A DNA stretch of 7,556 nucleotides from Dehalococcoidia bacterium UBA1332 (GCA_002306745.1 DBSW01000076.1:563-8118); one strand, 5' to 3'; numbered from the stretch's first letter, positions 1 to 7,351 are shown. Program-made: numbers and translations. The notes: generated from the sequence alone by a model not told the origin.

Positions 1-674
1 CCTACGTTGTCGAAGTAGCAATCAATTCCAGCAGGAGCAATATTGCTGAGTTCTTTAGAAACATTTTGTTTTTTATAGTTAATCCCGTGGCTGAAGCCTA
101 GTTCGTTTATGAGGTACGCGCATTTTTCTTCTGTACCAGCAATACCAATCACTTCGCAGCCGTTAATTTTTCCTATTTGACCGACGACCGCACCAACGGC
201 TCCTGATGCAGCTGATACTACGAGTGTGTCGCCAGCGCGTGGTTTGAGTACAGCGAGAAGTCCAAAGTAAGCTGTCATTCCGGGCATACCAAGGATTCCT
301 AGAGATGTTGATATTGGGGCTAGGTTTGGATCCACCCGGTTGACATTGTGAGCTCCTACGGCTGCCCATTCTTGCCAACCGATGTTCGCCCGCACGATGT
401 CGCCGACATTGTATTTTTGTGATTCGCTCTGTTCGACCCTAGCAACTACTTCGCCGGTCATAATGTCTCCTGGTTCTAAGACCGTTGCGTATGATGGGCC
501 TGAGCGCATCCGTCCGCGCATATAAGGATCAAGACTCATGTAAAGCGTTTTGATTAACACTTCACCATGTTTTGGTGCAGGGATAACCGATTCTTTCATG
601 GCAAAGTTGTCCTGCGTAGGCTCACCTATAGGTCGGGCCGCCATCGTCCATGCGCGATTAAGTGTGTTTGTCAT
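1..674 (-). CDS. NADP-dependent MDR-superfamily reductase (CurA/PTGR-like, zinc-free), 3' end missing
   Basis: Cytosolic medium-chain dehydrogenase/reductase of the zinc-independent group that includes curcumin reductase CurA and prostaglandin/leukotriene reductases. These reduce activated double bonds of enones or similar compounds with NADPH. The visible 224 residues carry the N-terminal catalytic-domain signature LDPYMRGRM (48-56), a GDIMTGEVV stretch (69-77), the NADP-binding Rossmann segment AASGAVGAVVGQIGK (155-169), and the family motif YFDNV at the window edge (220-224). Family members are usually about 330-345 residues, so roughly a third lies beyond position 1. The ATG at 672-674 is preceded by GAAGAG seven bases upstream, and the protein begins at the usual distance from the first conserved block. 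It follows the hyuA stop by 35 bp with no visible terminator, so it is probably the fifth gene of the operon. The family call is firm. The substrate is unknown; reduction of an unsaturated intermediate is only a guess from context. Confidence 0.9.
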   Translation of the reverse strand, partial: MTNTLNRAWTMAARPIGEPTQDNFAMKESVIPAPKHGEVLIKTLYMSLDPYMRGRMRSGPSYATVLEPGDIMTGEVVARVEQSESQKYNVGDIVRANIGWQEWAAVGAHNVNRVDPNLAPISTSLGILGMPGMTAYFGLLAVLKPRAGDTLVVSAASGAVGAVVGQIGKINGCEVIGIAGTEEKCAYLINELGFSHGINYKKQNVSKELSNIAPAGIDCYFDNV

Positions 675-681
675 GATGTGT

Positions 682-687
682 CTCTTC
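682..687 (-). promoter_or_regulatory. Ribosome binding site of the MDR reductase
   Basis: GAAGAG in the sense orientation, seven bases before the ATG at 672-674. It lies inside the 35-bp gap after hyuA, which supports this start and independent initiation within the same transcript. Confidence 0.55.
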
Positions 688-709
688 AGAGGTTGGTGTT
701 CTTCAAGGG

Positions 710-2854
710 TTAATTTTTTGGCTGGATGATAATGTTGCCAAATTCGTCAATAGTGGCTTGCCAGTTAGGGTGTACGACGGTTGTGCAATCAGGTTCTTCG
801 ACGATAGCAGGACCAGAGAAAACGGCACCAGCTGGTAGTAGAGATCGATCATAGACTTTTGATTCGATCATACCTTGCTTGCCTGATTCCTCCGAGAAAT
901 ACACTGGGCGAGTGCCTTTTAATGCAATCGAGACCCCTGTGTCTGTGATTGATAACTTCAGCATTTGTGGGCGAGCAATCTTACCAACTGTTGTGAGACG
1001 GAGATTTACTATTTCAATCGGTTCATCGTTTGCTCGGAAGCCGTATGCGGTTTGATGGGCGTTGTGAAAAGATTCGGTCAATTCTTGCATCCATGTTTGG
1101 TCGATCTCAGACCGGTTAGGGGCTGGAATGCTAAGTTCGAAACTTTGGCCCCAATAGCGCATTTCAATGGCACGTTCGAATACTGGTGCTCCCGATGCTG
1201 AAGCAGCTTGTTTATGCGCTTTTCGTCCGAGATTTTCTAGTCGTTGAAACTCTCGAGAAATTTGAGTTAGGTCAGCCTGATCGGCTCTTACTATCAAGGT
1301 TGCGGACCCTTCCATACGTACATCGGTTACTAGCAGCCCTAGAGCCGAGGCGGTACCTGGTCCTAATGGGATCAGTACTTTAGGTATTCCGGCTTGTTCA
1401 GCAAGGCGAACGGTATGAGCAGGACCAGCCCCCCCGAATCCAATCAACATGAAATCTCTAGGATCATGTCCTCGTTGAACCGATACCAGTCGAAGTGCGT
1501 TCACCATTGCCGTGTTAGCTATCTCGATAATTCCGTGTGCTGCCTCTTCCACTGAAATTTTAAGTTGATTTGCACAATTTACCCGAATCGATTCACGTGC
1601 TGAATCAATGTCCAGTTTCATCTCACCACCTGCGAAGTAATTTGGATCTAGGCGACCGAGTACCAAGTTTGCGTCTGTGATGGTTGGCTTAGTACCTCCA
1701 AGGCCATAGCATACTGGTCCAGGGTCTGCACCCGCCGAGTGTGGACCAACGCGGAGTGCTCCGCCTGAATCTACCCACGCTATAGAACCTCCGCCAGCCC
1801 CAATTTCAACTAGGTCTACGACGGGTGTTCTGATCGGATAGCCAGAGGCTCCACCGAATGCCCCGGTACCACTTTGCGCAGCTCCGCCTACGCTGTAGTC
1901 TTTGGTGATATTTGGCTGACCTTCGCGAATCAGACTAGCTTTTGCTGTTGTACCACCCATATCGAAGGAAATAACGTTAGGTTGTCCTAGATTTGAACCT
2001 AGTGCAGCTGCCGCAACCGCTCCTGCGGCAGGTCCAGATTCGACCATAAATACAGGGTTTTCAGATGCTGACTGGGCGGGGTAAACTCCACCGCTTGACT
2101 GCATTACCAGTAGCTCAGAAGTCACGTTTTCCGAAACTAGCTTTTGGCTGATCGACGAGAGGTAAGCGCTGACGATTGGTGCAACTGACGAGTTAATTAC
2201 CGTTGTCGATGCGCGCAAATATTCTCGGAATTCAGGAACAACGTCGGACGAGATCGAGACGATAACGTTGGGTAGTTTTTCAGAGATTGCTTCCCCTATA
2301 CGTCGCTCGTGATCTGGATTTCGATATGAATGGAGCAGGCATATTGCAACTGCTTCTATGTCAGATGAAGCTAGTTGATTGACTACTTGGTTTAATGAGT
2401 GATCATCTAAAGGCGTGACCACTTCACCTTTTGCATTAACCCTTTCTTCAACTTCGAAACAAAGTTGTCGCGGAACTAGTGGAGCAGGTTTTTCAAATTG
2501 TAGATCGTATAGCGAAGGTCGAATTTGCCTTGCTATTTCGAGCATGTCTCTAAATCCTTGGGTGGTGACGAAAGCAGTACGCGCAGTTTTACCTTCAATT
2601 ATTGCGTTCGTCGCGACGGTGGTTGCATGTACAACATGTTCGATGTGTGAAGGGTCAACTGAGGCTGATGATAAAAGTTTTTTTACTGCTGAAATGAAAC
2701 CGGACGCTGGATTAGATGGAGTAGACAGAACCTTAGACGTCGTTACTCGACCGGTGGTCGAATCCACAAGTGTCCCGTCAGTAAAGGTTCCACCAATATC
2801 AACCCCTATACGGTACCTGCTTTCGTGATGATCGGACTCTTGGGCTGTGGTCAA
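710..2854 (-). CDS. hyuA: Hydantoinase/oxoprolinase family protein, HyuA-type ATP-binding subunit
   Basis: This 714-residue protein is the ATP-binding subunit of a HyuAB-type enzyme. The family includes N-methylhydantoinase A, the N-terminal half of 5-oxoprolinase, caprolactamase and the beta subunit of acetone carboxylase. It uses ATP to activate a carbonyl or lactam substrate. Visible signatures are: first phosphate loop GVDIGGTFTD (17-26); HATTVATNAIIEGK (76-89); the REYLRASTTVINS segment (210-222); MQSSGG and VESGPAAGA (251-279); second phosphate motif DMGGTT (298-303); IGAGGGS (351-357); and GPHSAGADPGPVCYG (370-384). FGGAGPAH and the C-terminal PAIVEEPDCTTVV block follow. Length and order are normal for the family and no lesion is seen. 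The start is TTG at 2852-2854, with GAGG eight bases upstream. No ATG or GTG lies between the upstream in-frame stop and the essential P-loop, so TTG is effectively forced. Its first two bases coincide with the last two of the preceding hyuB TGA, which points to translational coupling. Substrate unknown. Confidence 0.95.
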   Translation of the reverse strand: MTTAQESDHHESRYRIGVDIGGTFTDGTLVDSTTGRVTTSKVLSTPSNPASGFISAVKKLLSSASVDPSHIEHVVHATTVATNAIIEGKTARTAFVTTQGFRDMLEIARQIRPSLYDLQFEKPAPLVPRQLCFEVEERVNAKGEVVTPLDDHSLNQVVNQLASSDIEAVAICLLHSYRNPDHERRIGEAISEKLPNVIVSISSDVVPEFREYLRASTTVINSSVAPIVSAYLSSISQKLVSENVTSELLVMQSSGGVYPAQSASENPVFMVESGPAAGAVAAAALGSNLGQPNVISFDMGGTTAKASLIREGQPNITKDYSVGGAAQSGTGAFGGASGYPIRTPVVDLVEIGAGGGSIAWVDSGGALRVGPHSAGADPGPVCYGLGGTKPTITDANLVLGRLDPNYFAGGEMKLDIDSARESIRVNCANQLKISVEEAAHGIIEIANTAMVNALRLVSVQRGHDPRDFMLIGFGGAGPAHTVRLAEQAGIPKVLIPLGPGTASALGLLVTDVRMEGSATLIVRADQADLTQISREFQRLENLGRKAHKQAASASGAPVFERAIEMRYWGQSFELSIPAPNRSEIDQTWMQELTESFHNAHQTAYGFRANDEPIEIVNLRLTTVGKIARPQMLKLSITDTGVSIALKGTRPVYFSEESGKQGMIESKVYDRSLLPAGAVFSGPAIVEEPDCTTVVHPNWQATIDEFGNIIIQPKN

Positions 2855-4629
2855 GGTAAACGCCTCGTTTTCGTTCGTGACTGTCTAATTTTTTGTGTGG
2901 AATCTGAATCTATCTCCCTCGTAGATTTTGTGATGACTACTCCATACATATCTAGGGCTCGATCAATACTGATTTTCCCTCCGATTACATCTTTCAAGAC
3001 CGCTCTAGGATCTCTTTCAAAAGGTGATCCGTAACCTCCACCTCCAGGTGTCTGAAAACTAACCGTATCTCCGGGCTTAAGGTCGATTACGCATTTTGAA
3101 CTAAGTTCAATAGATTGTTCATTTGGACAGTCGGGATTTAGTATGTAGTAGGCTTTTCGTCCTTCCAGCCCTCCAAAAATTCCCTGTGGTCCTTGAATAT
3201 CACGGTCGGAAAGAATCGTGAATGTCGCCGGATCGTCAGGGAATTGGTAGTCACGTCGCATGCCAAGACCTCCACGATATTTTCCGGGTCCTTCTGAATT
3301 CTCAATTAAGGATAATCTTGAAACTCTCATCGGGAAGTGAGACTCAACTTCTTCTACAGGTGCATTTTCGGTATTCTGACCATGTTGTTGTACTGCATCG
3401 GGTCCGTCCGAATTAGCGCGAGCGCCGTATCCGCCGGCGAGCGCTTCATAATTACAGTGATATTCTCCCGTTTCACGATCAATGATGCCGAATCCTGCTT
3501 GTGCCATCATCGCTTTGGTTGAGGATGGCACTTTCTTAGGTAGTCCGTCTGCAAATGCTCGAAATAGCATGTCGTTGACTCGAACTTGGGTCTCCCACCC
3601 ACCAACAACGGGGGCAGGGTGGATGGCATGCACAACTGTACCCGCTTTAGCGTTCATTTTTATGTGGCGGTAGAAGCCTTCGTTTACCGGCATATCCGGC
3701 GCCATAAGTGCTCTTAATGCATAAGCGCAGGCGGCGAACGTCATCGCTTTAGTTGAATTGACAGGTGCACGGCGTTGTTTATCACTGCCATCGAAATCAA
3801 AAAATACGTTTTCGCCATCCACAGTAATCTCGACTTGTAAATTCACAACATCATCGCTGAAGCCATCGAAATCTAAGAAACTTTTTTCTGTGTAGGTTCC
3901 GTCAGGTATTTTTGCTATTTCAGACCGAGTTCGCCTATCGGTATAATCGATCACAGCTTCTACGTAGCGATCAAAATCTTTGCTGCCGTATTTGTCGATT
4001 AGCTCCATGAGCCGCCTTGCACCTACAGTGTTAGCTGCGATTTGGGCTCTGAAGTCTCCCGTCGTAACTCGCTTTGAGCGAATTTGTGATATCACGAGTT
4101 TGAATAAATCTTCGTTAATCTCACCGCGTTTTACTAGTTTGACCGGAGGAATAATTATTCCTTCTTGGAATATCTCGCGGAAAGGACCAATTGAAGCAGG
4201 AGCCCCGCCGCCTACGTCTACGTGGTGCGCTAGAGATGCGACATATCCAATTAGTTCACCGTTTTGATGAACAGGACCGAAGACGGTGACGTCATTTAGA
4301 TGAGAACCTCCACCAAATGGATTGTTCACAACCAGCATGTCGCCCGGTTCTAGGTTATCCGCTCCATAGTTCATAACGGAAGTCGGAATGAGTTCTACGA
4401 ACGAACCTAAGTGAACTGGTTGGGTAAACGCCTGAGAGACTGGGCGGCAATTTCGATCAAAAAAAGCACATGAGAAGTCCTGACGGGTTTTAACATTGGT
4501 TGAATATGCTGATCTTCTTAACGCTGCTGCCATTTCTTCAGTGACTTGAATAAGAGCGGATCTGACTACTTCGAACTGAATCGGGTCAATCGTCTTTTTT
4601 TTGCGGTTAGTTGGTTTATCAACCGCCAT
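2851..4629 (-). CDS. hyuB: Hydantoinase B family protein, second HyuB paralogue (operon-distal)
   Basis: Catalytic metal-site subunit of the HyuAB family (N-methylhydantoinase B, C-terminal half of 5-oxoprolinase, alpha subunit of acetone carboxylase). From the ATG at 4627-4629 it has 592 residues, normal for the family. Hallmarks are RRSAYSTNVKTRQDFSCA (38-55), NNPFGGGSHLNDV (102-114), AHHVDVGGGAPAS (134-146), a central RRAPVNST, and the near-C-terminal glycine-rich GGGGYGSPFERDP. By alignment with acetone carboxylase as I recall it, His110, Asp113 and His135 would be the metal ligands, and all are present. A longer reading starts at TTG 4672-4674 (607 residues). I prefer the ATG: the TTG has no ribosome site, would overlap the upstream gene by 56 bp, and adds residues absent from the paralogue. 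The chosen start overlaps that gene by 11 bp. The C-terminus has an extra basic tail (RQSRTKTRRLP) not shared with the paralogue. Identity to the paralogue is roughly 60% by eye. Confidence 0.92.
   Translation of the reverse strand: MAVDKPTNRKKKTIDPIQFEVVRSALIQVTEEMAAALRRSAYSTNVKTRQDFSCAFFDRNCRPVSQAFTQPVHLGSFVELIPTSVMNYGADNLEPGDMLVVNNPFGGGSHLNDVTVFGPVHQNGELIGYVASLAHHVDVGGGAPASIGPFREIFQEGIIIPPVKLVKRGEINEDLFKLVISQIRSKRVTTGDFRAQIAANTVGARRLMELIDKYGSKDFDRYVEAVIDYTDRRTRSEIAKIPDGTYTEKSFLDFDGFSDDVVNLQVEITVDGENVFFDFDGSDKQRRAPVNSTKAMTFAACAYALRALMAPDMPVNEGFYRHIKMNAKAGTVVHAIHPAPVVGGWETQVRVNDMLFRAFADGLPKKVPSSTKAMMAQAGFGIIDRETGEYHCNYEALAGGYGARANSDGPDAVQQHGQNTENAPVEEVESHFPMRVSRLSLIENSEGPGKYRGGLGMRRDYQFPDDPATFTILSDRDIQGPQGIFGGLEGRKAYYILNPDCPNEQSIELSSKCVIDLKPGDTVSFQTPGGGGYGSPFERDPRAVLKDVIGGKISIDRALDMYGVVITKSTREIDSDSTQKIRQSRTKTRRLP
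2863..2866 (-). promoter_or_regulatory. Ribosome binding site deciding the TTG start of hyuA
   Basis: GAGG in the sense orientation, eight bases before the TTG codon at 2852-2854. It lies inside the 3' end of the preceding hyuB. It matters because the frame offers no ATG or GTG before the conserved N-terminal ATP-binding loop. Confidence 0.6.
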
Positions 4630-6343
4630 TTCTAAGTCTTTCTGTTTGAATTTCGTCAACACTCTGTCGGCCAATATCTATAACTACGCCGTAGCGTTTA
4701 CGGGCTCTGTCGATAGAGATTTTTCCTTGTAATACATCACTAAGTACAGCATCTGGATCTCGTTTCATCGGGGATCCGTACCCGCCGCCACCAGATGTTC
4801 GGTAACTGATTACATCGCCAGGTTGCAATTGGACAGTAGTTTTAGAAGATAGGTGATGTTCTTGACCATTCTGAATTAGTGCATAGACGGATTTACTGCC
4901 CGTTTGACCTTCGAATAACCCTCTTGGTCCTGCTTTGTCACGATCAGCGAGAACGGTGAAAGTGGTTTCATTTGGGAATGCATAGTCTCTTCGGAGACCG
5001 AGTCCGCCTCGGAATTCCCCCGGACCTTCTGAATCAGTGATAAGTTCATATCTCATTATTTGTACAGGGTAGTTTGATTCAGTTTCTTCAATTGGAGCAT
5101 TTTCTGTGTTTTGCCCATGTGATTGGACTGCATCAGGCCCATCTGAACTCGAGCGAGCTCCATATCCGCCGGCTAGTGTTTCTAGGAAACAGTAATACTC
5201 GCCTGTTTCGGGATTTTCGCCACCGAAACCAGAATGGCATTGCATGGACTTGGTTCCGGCACAAACCTCGTTTGGCAGAGCAGTGGCCATAGCTTCGAAG
5301 ATTAAGTCATTGAGTCTCACATGGGTTTCCCAACCTCCGACTACGGGTGCTGGATGAACACAGTTAGTAACCGTTCCTTCTGGCGCGTTTACTTTCACGT
5401 AACGATAAAAACCATCGTTAACTGGTAGGTCTTTATCCATTAGCGATCGAAGGGCATAAGCACATGCGGAAAAGGTTTGGGCAAAAGTTGAGTTAACTGG
5501 TGCGCGACGTTGGGAGTCTGATCCGCTTGTATCGAATGTGACTCCTTCTTCATCGATTGTGACCTTAATTTTCAGCTTGACAACATCATCACTAAATCCA
5601 TCGTTATCTACAAACCCTTCAGCTTTGTAGACACCTTTTGGTAGTCTTTCAACTTCCGCTCGTGTACGTCGGTCGGTGTATTCGATAATTTCATTAACGT
5701 ATAGATGAAATTCTTCAAGTCCGTAACGGTCGATTATCTCTTTGATGCGGATTGCCCCCGTTATGTTTGATGCGATCTGTGCGCGAAAGTCCCCGGAAGT
5801 TTCTCGTTTAGATCTTATTTGTGACAGGACCAAGCGAAAGAGGTCATTGTCGACTTTACCCTTATTCACAAGTTTGATTGGTGGAATGATAATTCCCTCT
5901 TGGAAAACCTCTTTAAATGCCCCAACCGAAGCAGGTGCTCCTCCTCCTACATCGACATGATGCGCAAGGCAAGCCGTATAACCAACTAGTTGATTTCGGT
6001 AGTAAACAGGCCCGATCAGAGAAATATCGTTGAGGTGAACACCGCCGCCGTAAGGATCGTTAGACAAAATCATGTCCCCTTGGCTTAGATTTTCCGGTCC
6101 GTAACGTTTTACGGCGATCGGAACATGCCGTACGAATGATCCTAGGTGGACAGGTTGGGTAAAAGCTTGTGCTACAGAGCGAAGTTCTTTGTCAAAGAAC
6201 GCACATGAAAAATCTTGCCGAGTCTTTACATTGGTCGAATACGCTGAACGCCTTAACGCTATCGCCATTTCTTCAGCTGCTTGGCTGAGCGCGTTCCGAA
6301 TTACTTCGAATCTAATCGGTTCGATTTTGGGCTCGATCATCAT
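4619..6343 (-). CDS. hyuB: Hydantoinase B family protein, first HyuB paralogue (operon-proximal)
   Basis: A second complete HyuB subunit, 574 residues, lying directly upstream of its paralogue. It has the same ordered blocks: RRSAYSTNVKTRQDFSCA (31-48), NDPYGGGVHLNDI (95-107), AHHVDVGGGAPAS (127-139), RRAPVNST, HGQNTENAP, and the glycine-rich GGGGYGSPMKRDP near the C-terminus. His103, Asp106 and His128 have the H-x2-D plus later-H spacing of the metal ligands in acetone carboxylase alpha, so it looks catalytically competent, not a decayed copy. The start is the first of two adjacent ATGs (6341-6343, 6338-6340), with only a weak GCGGA upstream, so the second is possible. It lies 67 bp after the RraA-family gene and overlaps the next hyuB by 11 bp. 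The two paralogues differ most around the ETGEY region (for example CHSGFGGENP against AQAGFGIIDR) and in their C-terminal tails. That could mean different substrate specificity or distinct places in one complex. No partner HyuA of its own is visible. Confidence 0.94.
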   Translation of the reverse strand: MMIEPKIEPIRFEVIRNALSQAAEEMAIALRRSAYSTNVKTRQDFSCAFFDKELRSVAQAFTQPVHLGSFVRHVPIAVKRYGPENLSQGDMILSNDPYGGGVHLNDISLIGPVYYRNQLVGYTACLAHHVDVGGGAPASVGAFKEVFQEGIIIPPIKLVNKGKVDNDLFRLVLSQIRSKRETSGDFRAQIASNITGAIRIKEIIDRYGLEEFHLYVNEIIEYTDRRTRAEVERLPKGVYKAEGFVDNDGFSDDVVKLKIKVTIDEEGVTFDTSGSDSQRRAPVNSTFAQTFSACAYALRSLMDKDLPVNDGFYRYVKVNAPEGTVTNCVHPAPVVGGWETHVRLNDLIFEAMATALPNEVCAGTKSMQCHSGFGGENPETGEYYCFLETLAGGYGARSSSDGPDAVQSHGQNTENAPIEETESNYPVQIMRYELITDSEGPGEFRGGLGLRRDYAFPNETTFTVLADRDKAGPRGLFEGQTGSKSVYALIQNGQEHHLSSKTTVQLQPGDVISYRTSGGGGYGSPMKRDPDAVLSDVLQGKISIDRARKRYGVVIDIGRQSVDEIQTERLRNGG

Positions 6344-6410
6344 TATCCGCTGATATATCTTTTCATTCGGGCTGTGTACAAAATTTACTCGGGCAGTGTT
6401 TTGGTATGCG
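6344..6410 (-). other. Intergenic spacer between the RraA-family gene and hyuB
   Basis: This 67-bp gap is the longest inside the operon. I see no convincing hairpin followed by a T-run, so no terminator is called. The only repetition is two copies of GCCCGA in the sense strand. The two genes are probably on one transcript, although a weak internal promoter cannot be excluded. Confidence 0.4.
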
Positions 6411-7157
6411 TCAGATTCCTCGTTCTTTCTTTACTCTTTGCCATTCCTCAAATGATTCGGGTTGAGGCGGATAGTATTTGCCCGGTGCAACGTTTTCAGC
6501 TCGGATTTTTTCCTTGATGTAGTTTTCAACTTCTTCGTGCTCTGTAGCATGTTCTAGCACAGCTGCTGCCATCCATGAAGGGACAACGAGCACCCCATCA
6601 TCGTCTCCTACGAGCACATCTCCAGGGCGGACTAGTGCACCACCGCAATTGATTACAACGTCTTCCTCTGCGGGGCTTTGTGTTGGGCCTCCGTGGAAGC
6701 TTCTTGCTGTCGCGTATACAGAAAGTCCGTAGTTTTCATCTCGTAGAACATCTAGGTCGCGTATGGCTCCGTTGACCACCACTCCGTCGGCATTGTTCAT
6801 AGTGAGTTGCAAAAGTTTCACGTCGCCAGCAACCACGGTTTTATTGTCTCCTGCTATGTCAGCGACCAAAACATCGCCAGGCCCACATCTACCCATTGCA
6901 ACGTATTCTGGGGAATCTACACCACTTGGAGTCATGGCTTTGAGATCTTCTCGGTTAGGCAGGAACCGCAGAGTGCGAGCTCTCGCCGCTAACTTTTTTC
7001 CTTTGGTGAAGTTTTGAATTCCTTCGCATACAGATAATGTTGATCCAAAATAACGAACAGCGTTGTAAACGGTAGCCGTAGGAATTTTCTTTAGACCGTC
7101 AAGTACGTCATTTGGTACATGAACAGGTTTCATATCGAAGGATGTTTGATCGGACAT
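6411..7157 (-). CDS. RraA-family protein (HMG/CHA aldolase-like lyase)
   Basis: Cytosolic RraA-fold protein of 248 residues. The family includes RNase E inhibitor RraA and class II pyruvate aldolases acting on 4-hydroxy-4-methyl-2-oxoglutarate or 4-carboxy-4-hydroxy-2-oxoadipate, often with oxaloacetate decarboxylase activity. Sequence support: GDVLVADIAG (94-103), AGDVKLLQLT (110-119), GVVVNGAIRD (125-134) and GDDDGVLVVP (184-193). The Asp112/Arg133/Asp134 spacing matches the catalytic Asp, pyruvate-binding Arg and metal-binding Asp of the Pseudomonas HMG/CHA aldolase as I recall it, so an enzymatic role is more likely than RNase E regulation. It is longer than E. coli RraA (about 160 residues), with a C-terminal tail containing YYPPQPESFEEW as in larger catabolic members. 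ATG at 7155-7157 is chosen because GAGAG sits eight bases upstream; GTG at 7170-7172 would add five residues but lacks a ribosome site. It is first in the operon, so it may act on a product or precursor of the Hyu reaction (inference). Confidence 0.88.
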   Translation of the reverse strand: MSDQTSFDMKPVHVPNDVLDGLKKIPTATVYNAVRYFGSTLSVCEGIQNFTKGKKLAARARTLRFLPNREDLKAMTPSGVDSPEYVAMGRCGPGDVLVADIAGDNKTVVAGDVKLLQLTMNNADGVVVNGAIRDLDVLRDENYGLSVYATARSFHGGPTQSPAEEDVVINCGGALVRPGDVLVGDDDGVLVVPSWMAAAVLEHATEHEEVENYIKEKIRAENVAPGKYYPPQPESFEEWQRVKKERGI

Positions 7158-7165
7158 ATGTAGCG

Positions 7166-7170
7166 CTCTC
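7166..7170 (-). promoter_or_regulatory. Ribosome binding site of the RraA-family gene
   Basis: GAGAG in the sense orientation, eight bases before the ATG at 7155-7157. It favours that start over the in-frame GTG at 7170-7172, whose own upstream bases show no comparable site. Confidence 0.55.
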
Positions 7171-7228
7171 ACTTCGGATCATTGAAATTTGATGAATTAC
7201 GACACTTGAATAGGAACGTCGTATGAAC

Positions 7229-7246
7229 AGTAATCGGGATATTACT
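7229..7246. repeat. Perfect short dyad in the divergent promoter region
   Basis: AGTAAT, six bases, ATTACT: perfect 6-bp arms in an 18-bp element, with geometry typical of a dimeric repressor operator. Its left arm coincides with the candidate plus-strand -10 box. By my rough estimate a 6-bp perfect dyad with a short spacer is expected about every few hundred bases by chance, so this is only suggestive. Confidence 0.3.
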
Positions 7247-7263
7247 CTGCAAATCGTACCCTT

Positions 7264-7292
7264 GCATCCAGAAAACCCCTGTTTCAGGATGC
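7264..7292. repeat. Long imperfect inverted repeat, possible operator or leader hairpin
   Basis: The left arm GCATCCAGAAA (7264-7274) pairs with the right arm TTTCAGGATGC (7282-7292) across a seven-base loop. Ten of eleven positions are complementary, with one A/A mismatch. No T-run follows on either strand, so it does not look like an intrinsic terminator. It may be a regulator binding site with half-sites about two helical turns apart, or a hairpin in the CoA-transferase leader. Confidence 0.5.
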
Positions 7293-7346
7293 GAAATATA
7301 TGGTGTAGGGTTTCTGCAATTTGATTTTCAAGCATTTGGCGTGATT

Positions 7347-7351
7347 AGGAG
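7347..7351 (+). promoter_or_regulatory. Ribosome binding site of the CoA-transferase gene
   Basis: AGGAG, five bases before the ATG at 7357-7359. It is the strongest Shine-Dalgarno match in the window and fixes this start. Confidence 0.75.

Noticed and set aside
163..378. 71-residue minus-strand open frame
   Set aside because: It lies wholly inside the MDR reductase in a different frame; the reductase frame carries clear family motifs, so this is a shadow.
675..709. Possible terminator between hyuA and the MDR reductase
   Set aside because: No GC-rich hairpin with a T-run on the sense strand, and the gap is only 35 bp with a ribosome site for the next gene.
2415..2828. 137-residue plus-strand open frame opposite the 5' part of hyuA
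   Set aside because: Antisense to conserved hyuA coding sequence, no recognisable domain and no convincing ribosome site.
3980..4267. Plus-strand open frames opposite both hyuB genes with similar translations (3980-4267 and 5742-5960)
   Set aside because: Their similarity simply reflects the homology of the two hyuB genes on the other strand; there is no independent evidence of coding.
2851..6343. Recent gene conversion between the tandem hyuB copies
   Set aside because: Even the best-conserved blocks differ at many third positions, so the DNA shows no long identical tracts; the duplication appears old.
7179..7195. Imperfect palindrome TCATTGAAATTTGATGA in the leader of the RraA-family gene
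   Set aside because: Only four-base outer arms pair perfectly; this is expected by chance in AT-rich leader sequence.
7108..7335. 75-residue minus-strand open frame spanning the divergent intergenic region
   Set aside because: It overlaps the start of the RraA-family gene in another frame, has a cysteine- and arginine-rich composition without family features, and covers the expected promoter region.
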